A DNA stretch of 64,000 nt from contig NZ_RQPJ01000002.1 of assembly GCF_003957295.1 (NCBI RefSeq), positions 372,001 through 436,000 of the forward strand, given 5' to 3'. The DNA comes from Arenibacter aquaticus (GTDB lineage: Bacteria > Bacteroidota > Bacteroidia > Flavobacteriales > Flavobacteriaceae). Within the stretch, counting starts at the first letter, position 1. Each line of letters starts with the position of its first letter. The translations under genes were made by a program, and so were the position numbers. Below, in pieces: positions 47,137-55,466 of this stretch. The notes beneath the pieces are model-generated. The model searched no databases, was not told where the DNA came from, and saw nothing but the letters and a program-made list of their open reading frames with translations.

Positions 47137-48114
47137 ATGCCACAGTCGAATATCTTTAGCATTTCTACCAAAGAAGCCTTCAAGGTACAAGCCTTGCAAA
47201 CCTTTAGGACCCAGTACAGGGACAATCCTGTATATAAGGAGTTTTGTGATTACCTGAAAAGAAATGAATCCAATGTCCATGATCTAGGGGATATCCCCTT
47301 TCTACCTATAGAATTTTTTAAATCCAAGAAAGTAGTCACGGGCAGCTTTAAGGAAGAAACCATATTTACCAGTAGCGGCACAACCGGCAGTGAGGTAAGC
47401 AAACACTACGTCCGCGACCTAAGAATATATGAGAACAGCTACCTAACCGCCTTTAAAGCGTATTACGGGAACATAGAGGACTATTGCGTTTTGGCGCTAT
47501 TGCCTTCTTATTTGGAAAGGACAGGATCGTCCCTTATTTACATGGCCAATGACCTAATCCAAAAGAGCGGACATGCGGATAGCGGGTTTTATTTGAACAA
47601 TATAGACCAACTACAAGACACTTTGATCCAACTGAATGCCTCCAACACAAAAATACTTCTCCTAGGTGTTTCCTTTGCATTAATGGATATGGCCGAAAAA
47701 TTTAAAATGAGCCTCAACAATACAATTGTAATGGAAACAGGAGGTATGAAAGGCCGTAAAAAGGAATTGATAAGACAGGAACTGCACAGTGTTTTAAAAA
47801 AAGGGTTTGGAGTGCAACATATCCATTCAGAATATGGGATGACAGAACTCTTGTCCCAGGCCTACTCCAAAGGTAACGGCAAATTTCATTGTCCAAAATG
47901 GATGCGGGTAATGACCCGTGAAACCGAAGACCCGCTTACCCCACAGCAAGCTGGAAAAACGGGGGGAATAAACATCATTGATTTGGCCAATATTCACTCA
48001 TGTGCGTTTATTGCTACACAAGACTTGGGCAAAGTCTACCCCGATGGAAGTTTTGAAGTCTTAGGTCGTTTTGATCATTCGGATATCCGGGGGTGCAACC
48101 TAATGGCACTATAG
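47137..48114 (+). CDS. LuxE-family acyl-protein synthetase/acyltransferase-like protein
   Basis: 325 residues of the LuxE/PaaK-like adenylating superfamily. The phosphate-binding loop is FTSSGTTGSEVSKH (about residues 77-90). SEYGMTELLSQAY is the adenylate-forming A5-like motif, and GRFDHSDIRGCN is the end of the hinge region. Family members activate fatty acids or other acyl groups as adenylates. Luciferase genes are absent, so a role in surface glycan or lipid modification is more likely (inference). It overlaps the end of the convergent lipoprotein gene by six bases. Confidence 0.82.
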   Translation: MPQSNIFSISTKEAFKVQALQTFRTQYRDNPVYKEFCDYLKRNESNVHDLGDIPFLPIEFFKSKKVVTGSFKEETIFTSSGTTGSEVSKHYVRDLRIYENSYLTAFKAYYGNIEDYCVLALLPSYLERTGSSLIYMANDLIQKSGHADSGFYLNNIDQLQDTLIQLNASNTKILLLGVSFALMDMAEKFKMSLNNTIVMETGGMKGRKKELIRQELHSVLKKGFGVQHIHSEYGMTELLSQAYSKGNGKFHCPKWMRVMTRETEDPLTPQQAGKTGGINIIDLANIHSCAFIATQDLGKVYPDGSFEVLGRFDHSDIRGCNLMAL

Positions 48115-48639
48115 CCCCAATATCTTTGCATCTACAAAAAAGGTGGAAGCTACATCAATCTCATAATCGGAGGATAAAAACTCATCGGTCACCGTTTTTA
48201 ACCTTAGTGTATAGCTATCTTTTTTTATATACTCCTTTAAATCTTCGGAAGTTGTATTCAATTCCAGCAACGGCCCTGCAGTAGCCGCCACCTCATTGTT
48301 CCATGCAATTTCTATCTCTGGCAAATCTTCGGCCGACATATATACCACTATAGATTCCAAAAAGCTAAAATCCTCCCCTTCTGGAGAATTAACAAAAAGG
48401 GATAATTTGGTAAGTACAATTTCCTCTATGAGATCTTTTCTGGTGTCATTTACCTCGAATTCGGAAGAAGAATTGGTTTCGGTCTCCGGTGTGTAGACAT
48501 CAAAGGGCAAGTCTATCCCAGATGAAGATGGTATAACCACCCTTTGGTTAAAGTCCATTTCAAATTTGGTAAGTTCATCCAATTTATCACACGAACTAAA
48601 AAGTCCAACCAAAGCAAATAGCAATAAAAACTTCTTCAT
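48109..48639 (-). CDS. putative lipoprotein, function unknown
   Basis: 176 residues from the ATG at 48639. Lipoprotein signal MKKFLLLFALVGLFSSC, then an acidic beta-rich-looking protein with no recognised domain. Its stop lies inside the last codons of the convergent LuxE-like gene. Probably monocistronic, 70 bases downstream of tyrS start region on the same strand order (tyrS ends at 48712 and does not lead into it: this gene follows tyrS). Function not assigned. Confidence 0.75.
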   Translation of the reverse strand: MKKFLLLFALVGLFSSCDKLDELTKFEMDFNQRVVIPSSSGIDLPFDVYTPETETNSSSEFEVNDTRKDLIEEIVLTKLSLFVNSPEGEDFSFLESIVVYMSAEDLPEIEIAWNNEVAATAGPLLELNTTSEDLKEYIKKDSYTLRLKTVTDEFLSSDYEIDVASTFFVDAKILGL

Positions 48640-48711
48640 ATTATACAATTTTATTAAGCTAACGGTATTACAAAATGATTATTGGCCAGCAATTGTTAAA
48701 TATTAAATCCA

Positions 48712-50007
48712 TTATTGGACAACCAACACAAAATAGTTCTTTTTCCCTCGTTGTAATAAAACATATTTATCATTGATCAGATCCTTTGCCGTAATGGTGT
48801 AATCTTCTTTTACCTTTTCCTTATTTACTGAAATGGAATTTTGCTTGAGTTCGCGCCTGGCCTCCCCATTAGATCCCAAAAACCCCGTTTTGGCGGCTAA
48901 GGCCCCAATCATATCCAAGCCATTGTCTATCTCCACCTTGGCGACCTCGGCCTGCGGCACTCCCTCAAAAATTTCTAAAAATGTCTTTTCGGTCAATTTC
49001 TTTAAATCCTCAGATACAGACTTGCCAAATAATATATTACTCGCTTTTATGGCGTTGTCCAAATCCTCTTGCGAATGGACCATAACTGTAATCTCATCGG
49101 CCAATCGCTTCTGAAGAACCCGTAAATGGGGAGCTTCCTGATGTGCCTTTACCAGGTCCATAATTTCTTCCTTGGACAAAAACGTAAAAATCTTAATATA
49201 TTTTTCGGCATCCTCATCAGAGGTATTCAACCAATATTGGTAAAATTTATAAGGTGACGTCCTTTCTGGATCCAACCAAATATTCCCTCCTTCGGTCTTT
49301 CCAAATTTGGTGCCATCTGCCTTGGTAATCAAAGGACAGGTAAGAGCATATCCCTTTCCTCCACCAATTCTTCTAATTAGTTCGGTTCCGGTAGTAATAT
49401 TCCCCCATTGGTCGCTCCCTCCCATTTGAAGGGTACAGTTATGTTCCCTGTAAAGATGAAGAAAATCATAGCCTTGAACAAGTTGATAGGTAAACTCGGT
49501 AAAAGACATCCCTTCCTTGGCCTCAGCAGAAAGTCGTTTTTTCACAGAGTCCTTGGCCATCATATAATTTACGGTTATATGCTTCCCTACATCACGGATA
49601 AATTCCAAAAAAGAAAAATTCTTCATCCATTCATAGTTGTTTACCAAGACTGCACTATTTTCCTGACCACTATTGAAATCCAAAAAGCGTGAAAGCTGCG
49701 CTTTTATTCCCGCTTGGTTATGTGCCAAGGTAGCTTCATCCAGTAAATTACGCTCTGCAGATTTTCCGGAGGGATCACCTATCATCCCCGTAGCACCACC
49801 TATTAAAGCATAAGGTTTATGGCCCGCCAATTGAAAATGGCGCAGCATCATTACTCCTACCAAATGACCAATATGCAGCGAGTCTGCCGTTGGATCTATT
49901 CCCACATAAGCGGATTGCATTTCACCTAACAAATGTTCCTCGGTACCGGGCATTGCATCGTGCAACATTCCCCTCCATTTTAATTCTTCTACAAAGTTTG
50001 AAGTCAT
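48712..50007 (-). CDS. tyrS: tyrosyl-tRNA synthetase
   Basis: Class I aminoacyl-tRNA synthetase charging tRNA-Tyr, 431 residues. The HIGH motif appears as SLHIGHLVG, the KMSKS motif as KFGKTEGGN, and [12 protein letters not shown] is the TyrS signature. A C-terminal S4 RNA-binding domain ([20 protein letters not shown]) completes the bacterial form. A minus-strand -7 box TATATTTG (50045-50038) lies 30 bases upstream of the start. Confidence 0.97.
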   Translation of the reverse strand: MTSNFVEELKWRGMLHDAMPGTEEHLLGEMQSAYVGIDPTADSLHIGHLVGVMMLRHFQLAGHKPYALIGGATGMIGDPSGKSAERNLLDEATLAHNQAGIKAQLSRFLDFNSGQENSAVLVNNYEWMKNFSFLEFIRDVGKHITVNYMMAKDSVKKRLSAEAKEGMSFTEFTYQLVQGYDFLHLYREHNCTLQMGGSDQWGNITTGTELIRRIGGGKGYALTCPLITKADGTKFGKTEGGNIWLDPERTSPYKFYQYWLNTSDEDAEKYIKIFTFLSKEEIMDLVKAHQEAPHLRVLQKRLADEITVMVHSQEDLDNAIKASNILFGKSVSEDLKKLTEKTFLEIFEGVPQAEVAKVEIDNGLDMIGALAAKTGFLGSNGEARRELKQNSISVNKEKVKEDYTITAKDLINDKYVLLQRGKKNYFVLVVQ

Positions 50008-50037
50008 GCTTTAAATGTTCAGTTTCAATAATAGCTG

Positions 50038-50045
50038 CAAATATA
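50038..50045 (-). promoter_or_regulatory. -7 promoter box of tyrS
   Basis: Minus-strand TATATTTG, exact TAnnTTTG match, about 30 bases before the tyrS ATG. Confidence 0.45.
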
Positions 50046-50100
50046 AAATAATAGCTTGCTTTACTCTCTCCAAAAACCGAATAAATTGAAGTCAATTAAG

Positions 50101-50108
50101 TAAATTTG
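50101..50108 (+). promoter_or_regulatory. -7 promoter box very close to the epimerase ATG
   Basis: TAAATTTG (exact TAnnTTTG) ends only 4 bases before the ATG at 50113, so transcription would begin at or next to the start codon (leaderless mRNA) if this box is used. Confidence 0.4.
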
Positions 50109-50112
50109 CCCT

Positions 50113-51123
50113 ATGATTCTAGTCACAGGCGGTACCGGATTGGTAGGGGCACACCTTCTTTTGCAATTATTGCAATCCGGGGCCAAGGTAAAAGCCATTT
50201 ACCGTAATGAACGTAAGCTCGAGCTAGTACAAAAGGTGTTTGGTTATTACACGGACCAACACCGGACGCTCTTCCGGCAAATTGAATGGGTAAAAGCGGA
50301 CCTCAACGACCTACCAGCCTTGGAATTGGCTTTTATGGGCGTTACCCATGTTTATCATTGCGCCGCCTTCATTTCATTTGACCCGTGCGATTACGAACAA
50401 TTACGGACCATAAATATTGAGGGGACCAGGAACATTGTTAATTTATGCATTGCCCATAAGGTTAAAAAATTATGCTATACAAGCTCTATAGCAACTATTG
50501 GCCGAACAACGGACGCCCAGGAGGCAACAGAAGAAACCGATTGGACCACACAGGGGGCCAATGTATATGCCCTGACCAAGATGGATGCCGAATTGGAAGT
50601 CTGGCGGGCTTCACAGGAAAACGTTAATGTGATCATTATAAATCCAGGTGTAATTATAGGTCCCGGGTTTTGGAAAACCGGTACCGGCCTCTTATTTAAA
50701 ACAGCTTATAAGGCAAACAAATACTACCCTCCAGGAGGAACGGGGTTCGTATCGATCAATGATGTGGTTGGTATAATGACCCAATTAATGCAATCTTCCA
50801 TTGTAAATGAAAGGTTTATTGTAGTGGCCAAGCAGTTGAGCTATAAGGAAATTTTGGACAAATTAACTTCGGCTCTTCACAAACCCGCCCCCACTAGGCC
50901 TTTAAAATTTTGGGAGCTGGAGATATTGTGGCGATTGGACTGGCTTAGGAACCTTGTTATGAACAATGGACGAAAACTCACTAAAATATCAGTGCAGTCC
51001 CTTAGAAAAACACAGCGGTACAATACTGACAAAATAAAGAAACAATTAGTAGGGTTTACCTACGAAAGCTTGGACGGGATTATTAAACTATCTTGCAAAA
51101 AATTTATGGAAGAGAATCCTTAA
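50113..51123 (+). CDS. NAD-dependent epimerase/dehydratase (extended SDR)
   Basis: 336 residues. NAD(P) motif ILVTGGTGLVGAHLL, catalytic YALTK (YxxxK) near residue 155, and GPGFWKTGTG later. Substrate is probably a nucleotide sugar or a sterol/flavonoid-like ketone; this family is broad. The last 20 bases overlap the end of the convergent DUF4296 gene. It is conserved in this position near DUF4296 and dihydroorotase in related genomes as far as I recall. Confidence 0.88.
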   Translation: MILVTGGTGLVGAHLLLQLLQSGAKVKAIYRNERKLELVQKVFGYYTDQHRTLFRQIEWVKADLNDLPALELAFMGVTHVYHCAAFISFDPCDYEQLRTINIEGTRNIVNLCIAHKVKKLCYTSSIATIGRTTDAQEATEETDWTTQGANVYALTKMDAELEVWRASQENVNVIIINPGVIIGPGFWKTGTGLLFKTAYKANKYYPPGGTGFVSINDVVGIMTQLMQSSIVNERFIVVAKQLSYKEILDKLTSALHKPAPTRPLKFWELEILWRLDWLRNLVMNNGRKLTKISVQSLRKTQRYNTDKIKKQLVGFTYESLDGIIKLSCKKFMEENP

Positions 51124-51529
51124 CTGCTTTCTTTTTCTTGTCAAGCCCAAGTCTTTCCCGTTCCTTGGCAGCTTTTATGGAATCCATTTTCTTATTGTGC
51201 TCCTCCATAAATTGCTCATCCTTTTCCAATTTATCTTTAACAGCGGTATAAATGGTCTCATATTCCGAAGGCTTGGAGGCATAATACAGATCACTCTTAA
51301 CAAATTGTAGACTGTCTACCCCATGCTTGGAATATATATACGCCATAGGTTCTATATCGTACTCAAGCAATATATCCTGATTCATGTTCTTCGCCGCGTT
51401 TATAACGGCCATGTCATATAAGACAGAGATCATCTTTTCTGCAGGAATAAGATTCTCAGGTTTTTCCACCACTTTTTCATTGCAGGAAAACAGCAGAATC
51501 AACCCCAATAGAACACCATATTTTGCCAT
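51104..51529 (-). CDS. DUF4296 lipoprotein
   Basis: 141 residues. A short lipoprotein signal (LLGLILLFSC, Cys at 16) precedes the DUF4296 pattern IPAEKMISVLYDMAVINAAKN and YIYSKHGVDSLQF, with a lysine/glutamate-rich, probably coiled C-terminal tail. It lies two bases after the dihydroorotase stop, the last gene of a Dpm1-like/pyrC/DUF4296 operon. Function unknown. Its end overlaps the convergent epimerase gene by 20 bases. Confidence 0.85.
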   Translation of the reverse strand: MAKYGVLLGLILLFSCNEKVVEKPENLIPAEKMISVLYDMAVINAAKNMNQDILLEYDIEPMAYIYSKHGVDSLQFVKSDLYYASKPSEYETIYTAVKDKLEKDEQFMEEHNKKMDSIKAAKERERLGLDKKKKAVKDSLP

Positions 51530-51531
51530 AA

Positions 51532-52869
51532 CTACCTATTAAAAGTTAACCTCATCGCCTTTCTTTCCTCAGAAAACTGGCCATTTTCATATGCCAAATG
51601 GCCATTAACAAAGGTATGTGTTATTCTAGACTTAAAGGAGCTGCCTTCAAATGGCGACCAACCGCATTTGTAGGCAATATTATCTTTGGTTACCCTCCAT
51701 GGGTCCTGCAGGTCCACTATTGCAAGATCGGCATAATAGCCTTCGCGAATAAATCCACGTTTTTTTATTTGAAATAGTTTTGCGGGATTGTGGCACATTT
51801 TTTCCACGATTCGCTCCAGGGCAATCTTACCGGAATGGTAATTTTCAAGCATAGCCGGCAATGCGTGCTGTACCAATGGTCCGCCCGATGGGGCTGCGGT
51901 ATAGGGATTGTTTTTTTCTTCAATGGTATGTGGTGCATGGTCCGTAGCTACCACATCTATACGATCATCCAATAGGGCCTGCCAAAGCTGCTCCCGGTCC
52001 GTTGCTGTTTTTACGGCCGGATTCCATTTAATCAAAGTTCCCTTGGATTCGTAATCCTCCTCAGAAAACCAAAGATGATGAATACACACCTCTGCCGTAA
52101 TTTTCTTTTCTTCCAATGGAATGTCATTTCTAAATAGCTGGGTCTCCTTTCCAGTGGATACGTGAAAAACATGTAACCTAGCGCCAGTTTTTTTCGCCAA
52201 GGCAATTGCCCGGGAAGAAGACAGATAACAAGCTTCCTCACTCCTTATCATAGGATGACAATTTATAGGGATATCATCTCCATATCTTTCCTTATAGGCA
52301 GCCATATTAGCCCTAATGGTCGCCTCATCCTCACAATGGGCAGAAATTACCATTTCGGTATTCCTAAAAATTTTTTCGATCACCTCTTCATTATCCACCA
52401 ACATATTTCCTGTAGAGGACCCCAAAAAGAGTTTTACACCAGAACAGGCATTTTTATCCAACTTCTTAAGCTCTTCCAAATTATCATTGGTACCCCCAAA
52501 CAAGAAAGAGTAATTGGCGAATGAAGCCCCCCTCGCCACTTCAAACTTGGCCTCTAGTGCGTCTATGGTTGTTGTTTGTGGATTGGTATTTGGCTGCTCC
52601 ATATAGGTGGTAATACCGCCGGCCACAGCTGCCCTACTCTCTGTTGCTATGTTTCCTTTATGGGTTAGACCTGGCTCCCTGAAATGTACCTGATCATCTA
52701 TAACGCCTGGTATAAGATACTTGCCCGCAACATCAATGACCCTAGTAGCCTGATCAGAGGGTATACTGTCATCTATCTTCAGGATTATATCATCTTCCAA
52801 TAACACATCACCGGGGAATATCTTGTTCTCATTGACAATTGTAGCATTTTTAATCAGTATCCTCCCCAT
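51532..52869 (-). CDS. pyrC: dihydroorotase-family amidohydrolase
   Basis: 445 residues, class I dihydroorotase/allantoinase fold, expected to interconvert carbamoyl aspartate and dihydroorotate in pyrimidine synthesis. The usual HxH metal motif reads DDQVHFREPG, so Q60 replaces the first His while H62 remains. Other ligands look intact: AHCED, FHVSTG and ATDHAPH. This variant seems usual for homologues I remember from this group, so it may be functional with altered metal binding. It lies one base after the Dpm1-like gene, so co-translation is likely. Confidence 0.85.
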   Translation of the reverse strand: MGRILIKNATIVNENKIFPGDVLLEDDIILKIDDSIPSDQATRVIDVAGKYLIPGVIDDQVHFREPGLTHKGNIATESRAAVAGGITTYMEQPNTNPQTTTIDALEAKFEVARGASFANYSFLFGGTNDNLEELKKLDKNACSGVKLFLGSSTGNMLVDNEEVIEKIFRNTEMVISAHCEDEATIRANMAAYKERYGDDIPINCHPMIRSEEACYLSSSRAIALAKKTGARLHVFHVSTGKETQLFRNDIPLEEKKITAEVCIHHLWFSEEDYESKGTLIKWNPAVKTATDREQLWQALLDDRIDVVATDHAPHTIEEKNNPYTAAPSGGPLVQHALPAMLENYHSGKIALERIVEKMCHNPAKLFQIKKRGFIREGYYADLAIVDLQDPWRVTKDNIAYKCGWSPFEGSSFKSRITHTFVNGHLAYENGQFSEERKAMRLTFNR

Positions 52870-52870
52870 T

Positions 52871-53599
52871 TTAAAATTTCTTTTTATGAAACAAACTTCT
52901 AATTTTCATTTGTAATACCCCAAATACGGCCTCGTTAATGATAGATGCGCTCATTTTTGATTTTCCCCTGACCCTGTCCGTAAAAACAATAGGAACTTCT
53001 TCTATTTTATACCCCTCAAGGTGAGCCCTAAACTTCATTTCGATCTGAAACGCATAGCCAATAAACTTAACAGAATCCAAATTAATTGTTTCCAACACCC
53101 TCCTTTTATAACAAACAAAGCCTGCGGTGGGGTCATGAACCTTCATTCCGGTAATGCATTTAACATAGAAGGAGGCCCCGTAGGACAATAATATTCTATG
53201 CAACGGCCAATTTACAACATTTATGCCCTTTTTGTATCGGGATCCAACAGTAACATCCGCTCCGTTTACACATGCCTGGCGCAATTTCAATAGGTCTTCC
53301 GGGGCATGCGAAAAATCGGCATCCATTTCAAATATATAGTCATATTTCCTTTCTATTGCCCATTTAAACCCATGAATATAGGCTGTCCCCAATCCAAATT
53401 TCTCCTGTCTTACCTCTAAAAACAATTTATTTGAATAGTGCTGCTGCAGCTCCTTTACCAACTGACCAGTACCATCTGGAGAATTATCATCTACAACAAG
53501 GATATGGAAATCCTGTTCCAATGCAAAGACGGCATCAATAATAAGCCCAATGTTTTCAATCTCATTGAAGGTAGGAATAATGACCAAGCTATCCGCCAT
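52871..53599 (-). CDS. polyprenol monophosphomannose synthase (Dpm1-like GT2)
   Basis: 242-residue soluble GT2 enzyme forming polyprenyl-phosphate mannose from GDP-mannose. IPTFNEIENIGLIIDAV, VVDDNSPDGTG and EMDADFSHAPEDLL are the family motifs, and DPTAGFVCYKR follows. It has no membrane domain. First gene of the operon with dihydroorotase and DUF4296. A minus-strand -7 box TATTTTTG at 53626-53619 lies about 20 bases upstream. Confidence 0.9.
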   Translation of the reverse strand: MADSLVIIPTFNEIENIGLIIDAVFALEQDFHILVVDDNSPDGTGQLVKELQQHYSNKLFLEVRQEKFGLGTAYIHGFKWAIERKYDYIFEMDADFSHAPEDLLKLRQACVNGADVTVGSRYKKGINVVNWPLHRILLSYGASFYVKCITGMKVHDPTAGFVCYKRRVLETINLDSVKFIGYAFQIEMKFRAHLEGYKIEEVPIVFTDRVRGKSKMSASIINEAVFGVLQMKIRSLFHKKKF

Positions 53600-53974
53600 C
53601 TAGGTATTTCAATTTTAGCAAAAATAGTATTTTAAAATCTGTATAGAAATATCAGGGCAGATTTATGATTTTTTTAAAATATATCCCACCATAAGACAAT
53701 TAACGCATCTACCTACAACAATGCCCCCCTTGATGATCATGGGCTCTACAACAGGGAAGCAGGAATATTAAAAAAAGCTAGGTTTACGACCTCTATTTTC
53801 CTTCCTTTGAAATAAGGGGCTGCGCTACAACCTCCCCACTGAAGGAAAGGCAAGCCTGCAAGAGAAATTATACAATATGTTTCTACGGGTTTTAAAAAAT
53901 ACAAATACGTCCAACAGACCCAAAAGAAAAGGTATATATTTAAGGCAAAAAAATAAAACAACCAGCTCAGTTCT
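53600..53974. other. divergent intergenic region with a nested inverted repeat
   Basis: 375 bases between divergent genes. It holds the inverted repeat at 53797-53848 and the -7 box TATTTTTG (53619-53626, minus). I see no coding frame that looks real. Confidence 0.5.
53797..53848. repeat. nested inverted repeat, possible REP-like element
   Basis: TTTCCTTC (53797-53804) / GAAGGAAA (53841-53848) enclose GGGG and CCCC arms, giving a two-part hairpin. Its composition resembles the purine/pyrimidine-rich inverted repeat at 22088-22126. Confidence 0.4.
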
Positions 53975-54640
53975 ATGGAGGCTATATTAAGAAATGAAAT
54001 CACTTCAGATTGGATAACCCTTGTGCTTTTTACCAGTATTTTCTTTATGGTTCTAGCAAAGAGCTTTTTCTATGGCCGTTTTGTAAATTTTATAATCCTA
54101 CCCTTCAACAACAAATATATTTTTTTACATCAGAAGAAGGATAAACTCTTTAACTGGTTCAATGTATTATTAAGTATATTTCAGCTACTTAATTTGTCCC
54201 TCTTCCTCTATTTTACGCATTACCATTTTTTTAACGCCCAAGAAACACTTCAATTTGGCCTCTATGCCATAGTATTTATTTCTCTTTTCCTTTTTTCTAT
54301 CATCAAAATACTCTTACAATTGAGCAATGGCTTTATTTTTGATGCCGATAAGACCATTTCCGAAATAATTTTTAAAAAACTATCCTATCTGAACTACAGT
54401 GGTTTAGTCATGTTATTTGCCAATCTTATTCTTAACTATATCCTTATAGATTCCAAAGCGGTAATTATTGTAAGTATTTTACTAGTATTTCTTATTAATG
54501 CTATTGGCTGGACCACTACATTGAGAAATCATCAAAAATACATTGCTGGTAATTTTGTCTATTTTATTTTGTACCTTTGCGCTCTTGAAATAGCACCAAT
54601 TGTAATAGTTGGAAACTATATAATAGATAGAAGCTTATGA
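53975..54640 (+). CDS. DUF4271 membrane protein
   Basis: 221 residues with about six hydrophobic segments and few charged residues, matching the DUF4271 family that stands next to hemD in Bacteroidota. Its last four bases overlap the hemD start (ATGA), so the two are translationally coupled. Function unknown; no catalytic motif is visible. Confidence 0.82.
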   Translation: MEAILRNEITSDWITLVLFTSIFFMVLAKSFFYGRFVNFIILPFNNKYIFLHQKKDKLFNWFNVLLSIFQLLNLSLFLYFTHYHFFNAQETLQFGLYAIVFISLFLFSIIKILLQLSNGFIFDADKTISEIIFKKLSYLNYSGLVMLFANLILNYILIDSKAVIIVSILLVFLINAIGWTTTLRNHQKYIAGNFVYFILYLCALEIAPIVIVGNYIIDRSL

Positions 54641-55383
54641 AAGTAAAAACTATTTTGGTTTCACAGCCAGAGCCTAAGATGGAAAACTCCCCCTATTCCA
54701 AGCTTATAGATAAGGAGAAAATAAAGGTAGATTTTAGGCCTTTTATCCACGTGGAAGGTGTTGATGCGAAAATGGTAAGGCAGCAAAAAATTGATCTTAA
54801 AAATTTTACTGCCATTATTCTCACTAGTAGGAATGCGGTAGATCATTTTTTCAGAATTGCCGAGGAAATGCGTTTTAAGGTACCAGATTCGATGAAGTAT
54901 TTTTGTCAGTCCGAAGCCGTCGCCTATTACCTTCAAAAATACGTGGTATACAGAAAGCGTAAGATCTACGTAGGAAAAATGAATTTTCTAGACTTAAGCG
55001 CCTTGTTCAAAAAATACAAGGATGAAAAATTCCTATTACCTTCTTCAGACGTTCTTAAACCCATTGTTCCAGAAACTTTGGATAATTTAGGAATTGATTG
55101 GACAAGGGGAATTTTCTACAAAACCGTAATAAGTGACCTTTCTGACTTAAGAAATGTCTACTATGACGTATTGGTATTCTTCAGTCCTTCCGGCATAGAG
55201 TCCTTATTAAAGAACTTCCCAGATTTTAAACAGAACGACACCAGGATAGCGGTATTTGGCAATTCTACGGTAAAAGCGGCAACGGAAGCCGGTCTTAGAA
55301 TAGACATACAGGCTCCTACTCCGGAGACGCCATCCATGACAATGGCACTTCAGCGATACATCACTACTGTCAACAAAAAGTAA
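54637..55383 (+). CDS. hemD: uroporphyrinogen-III synthase
   Basis: Cyclises hydroxymethylbilane to uroporphyrinogen III in haem synthesis. 248 residues. HemD sequences are poorly conserved, but VSQPEPKMENSPYSKLI, AIILTSRNAVDHFF, VYYDVLVFFSPSGIESLL and the final TPETPSM segment are characteristic. Coupled to DUF4271, followed by a strong terminator shared with convergent pckA. Confidence 0.88.
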   Translation: MKVKTILVSQPEPKMENSPYSKLIDKEKIKVDFRPFIHVEGVDAKMVRQQKIDLKNFTAIILTSRNAVDHFFRIAEEMRFKVPDSMKYFCQSEAVAYYLQKYVVYRKRKIYVGKMNFLDLSALFKKYKDEKFLLPSSDVLKPIVPETLDNLGIDWTRGIFYKTVISDLSDLRNVYYDVLVFFSPSGIESLLKNFPDFKQNDTRIAVFGNSTVKAATEAGLRIDIQAPTPETPSMTMALQRYITTVNKK

Positions 55384-55435
55384 TCCAAGCATAGCTATTG
55401 CAAAACCTAATAGGCCTGCAATTGACAAACTTAAA

Positions 55436-55466
55436 AAAACCCGGGGCCAGCCTCGGGTTTTCTTTT
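55436..55466. terminator. bidirectional terminator between hemD and pckA
   Basis: AAAACCCGGGG, loop CCAG, CCTCGGGTTTT: 11 bp with one G-U pair, A-run on one side and T-run on the other, so it can serve both convergent genes. Confidence 0.9.

Noticed and set aside
53746-54003. Minus-strand frame of 85 codons in the DUF4271 upstream region
   Set aside because: It covers the inverted repeat and runs into DUF4271 antisense; composition is hydrophobic but no family or promoter is seen.
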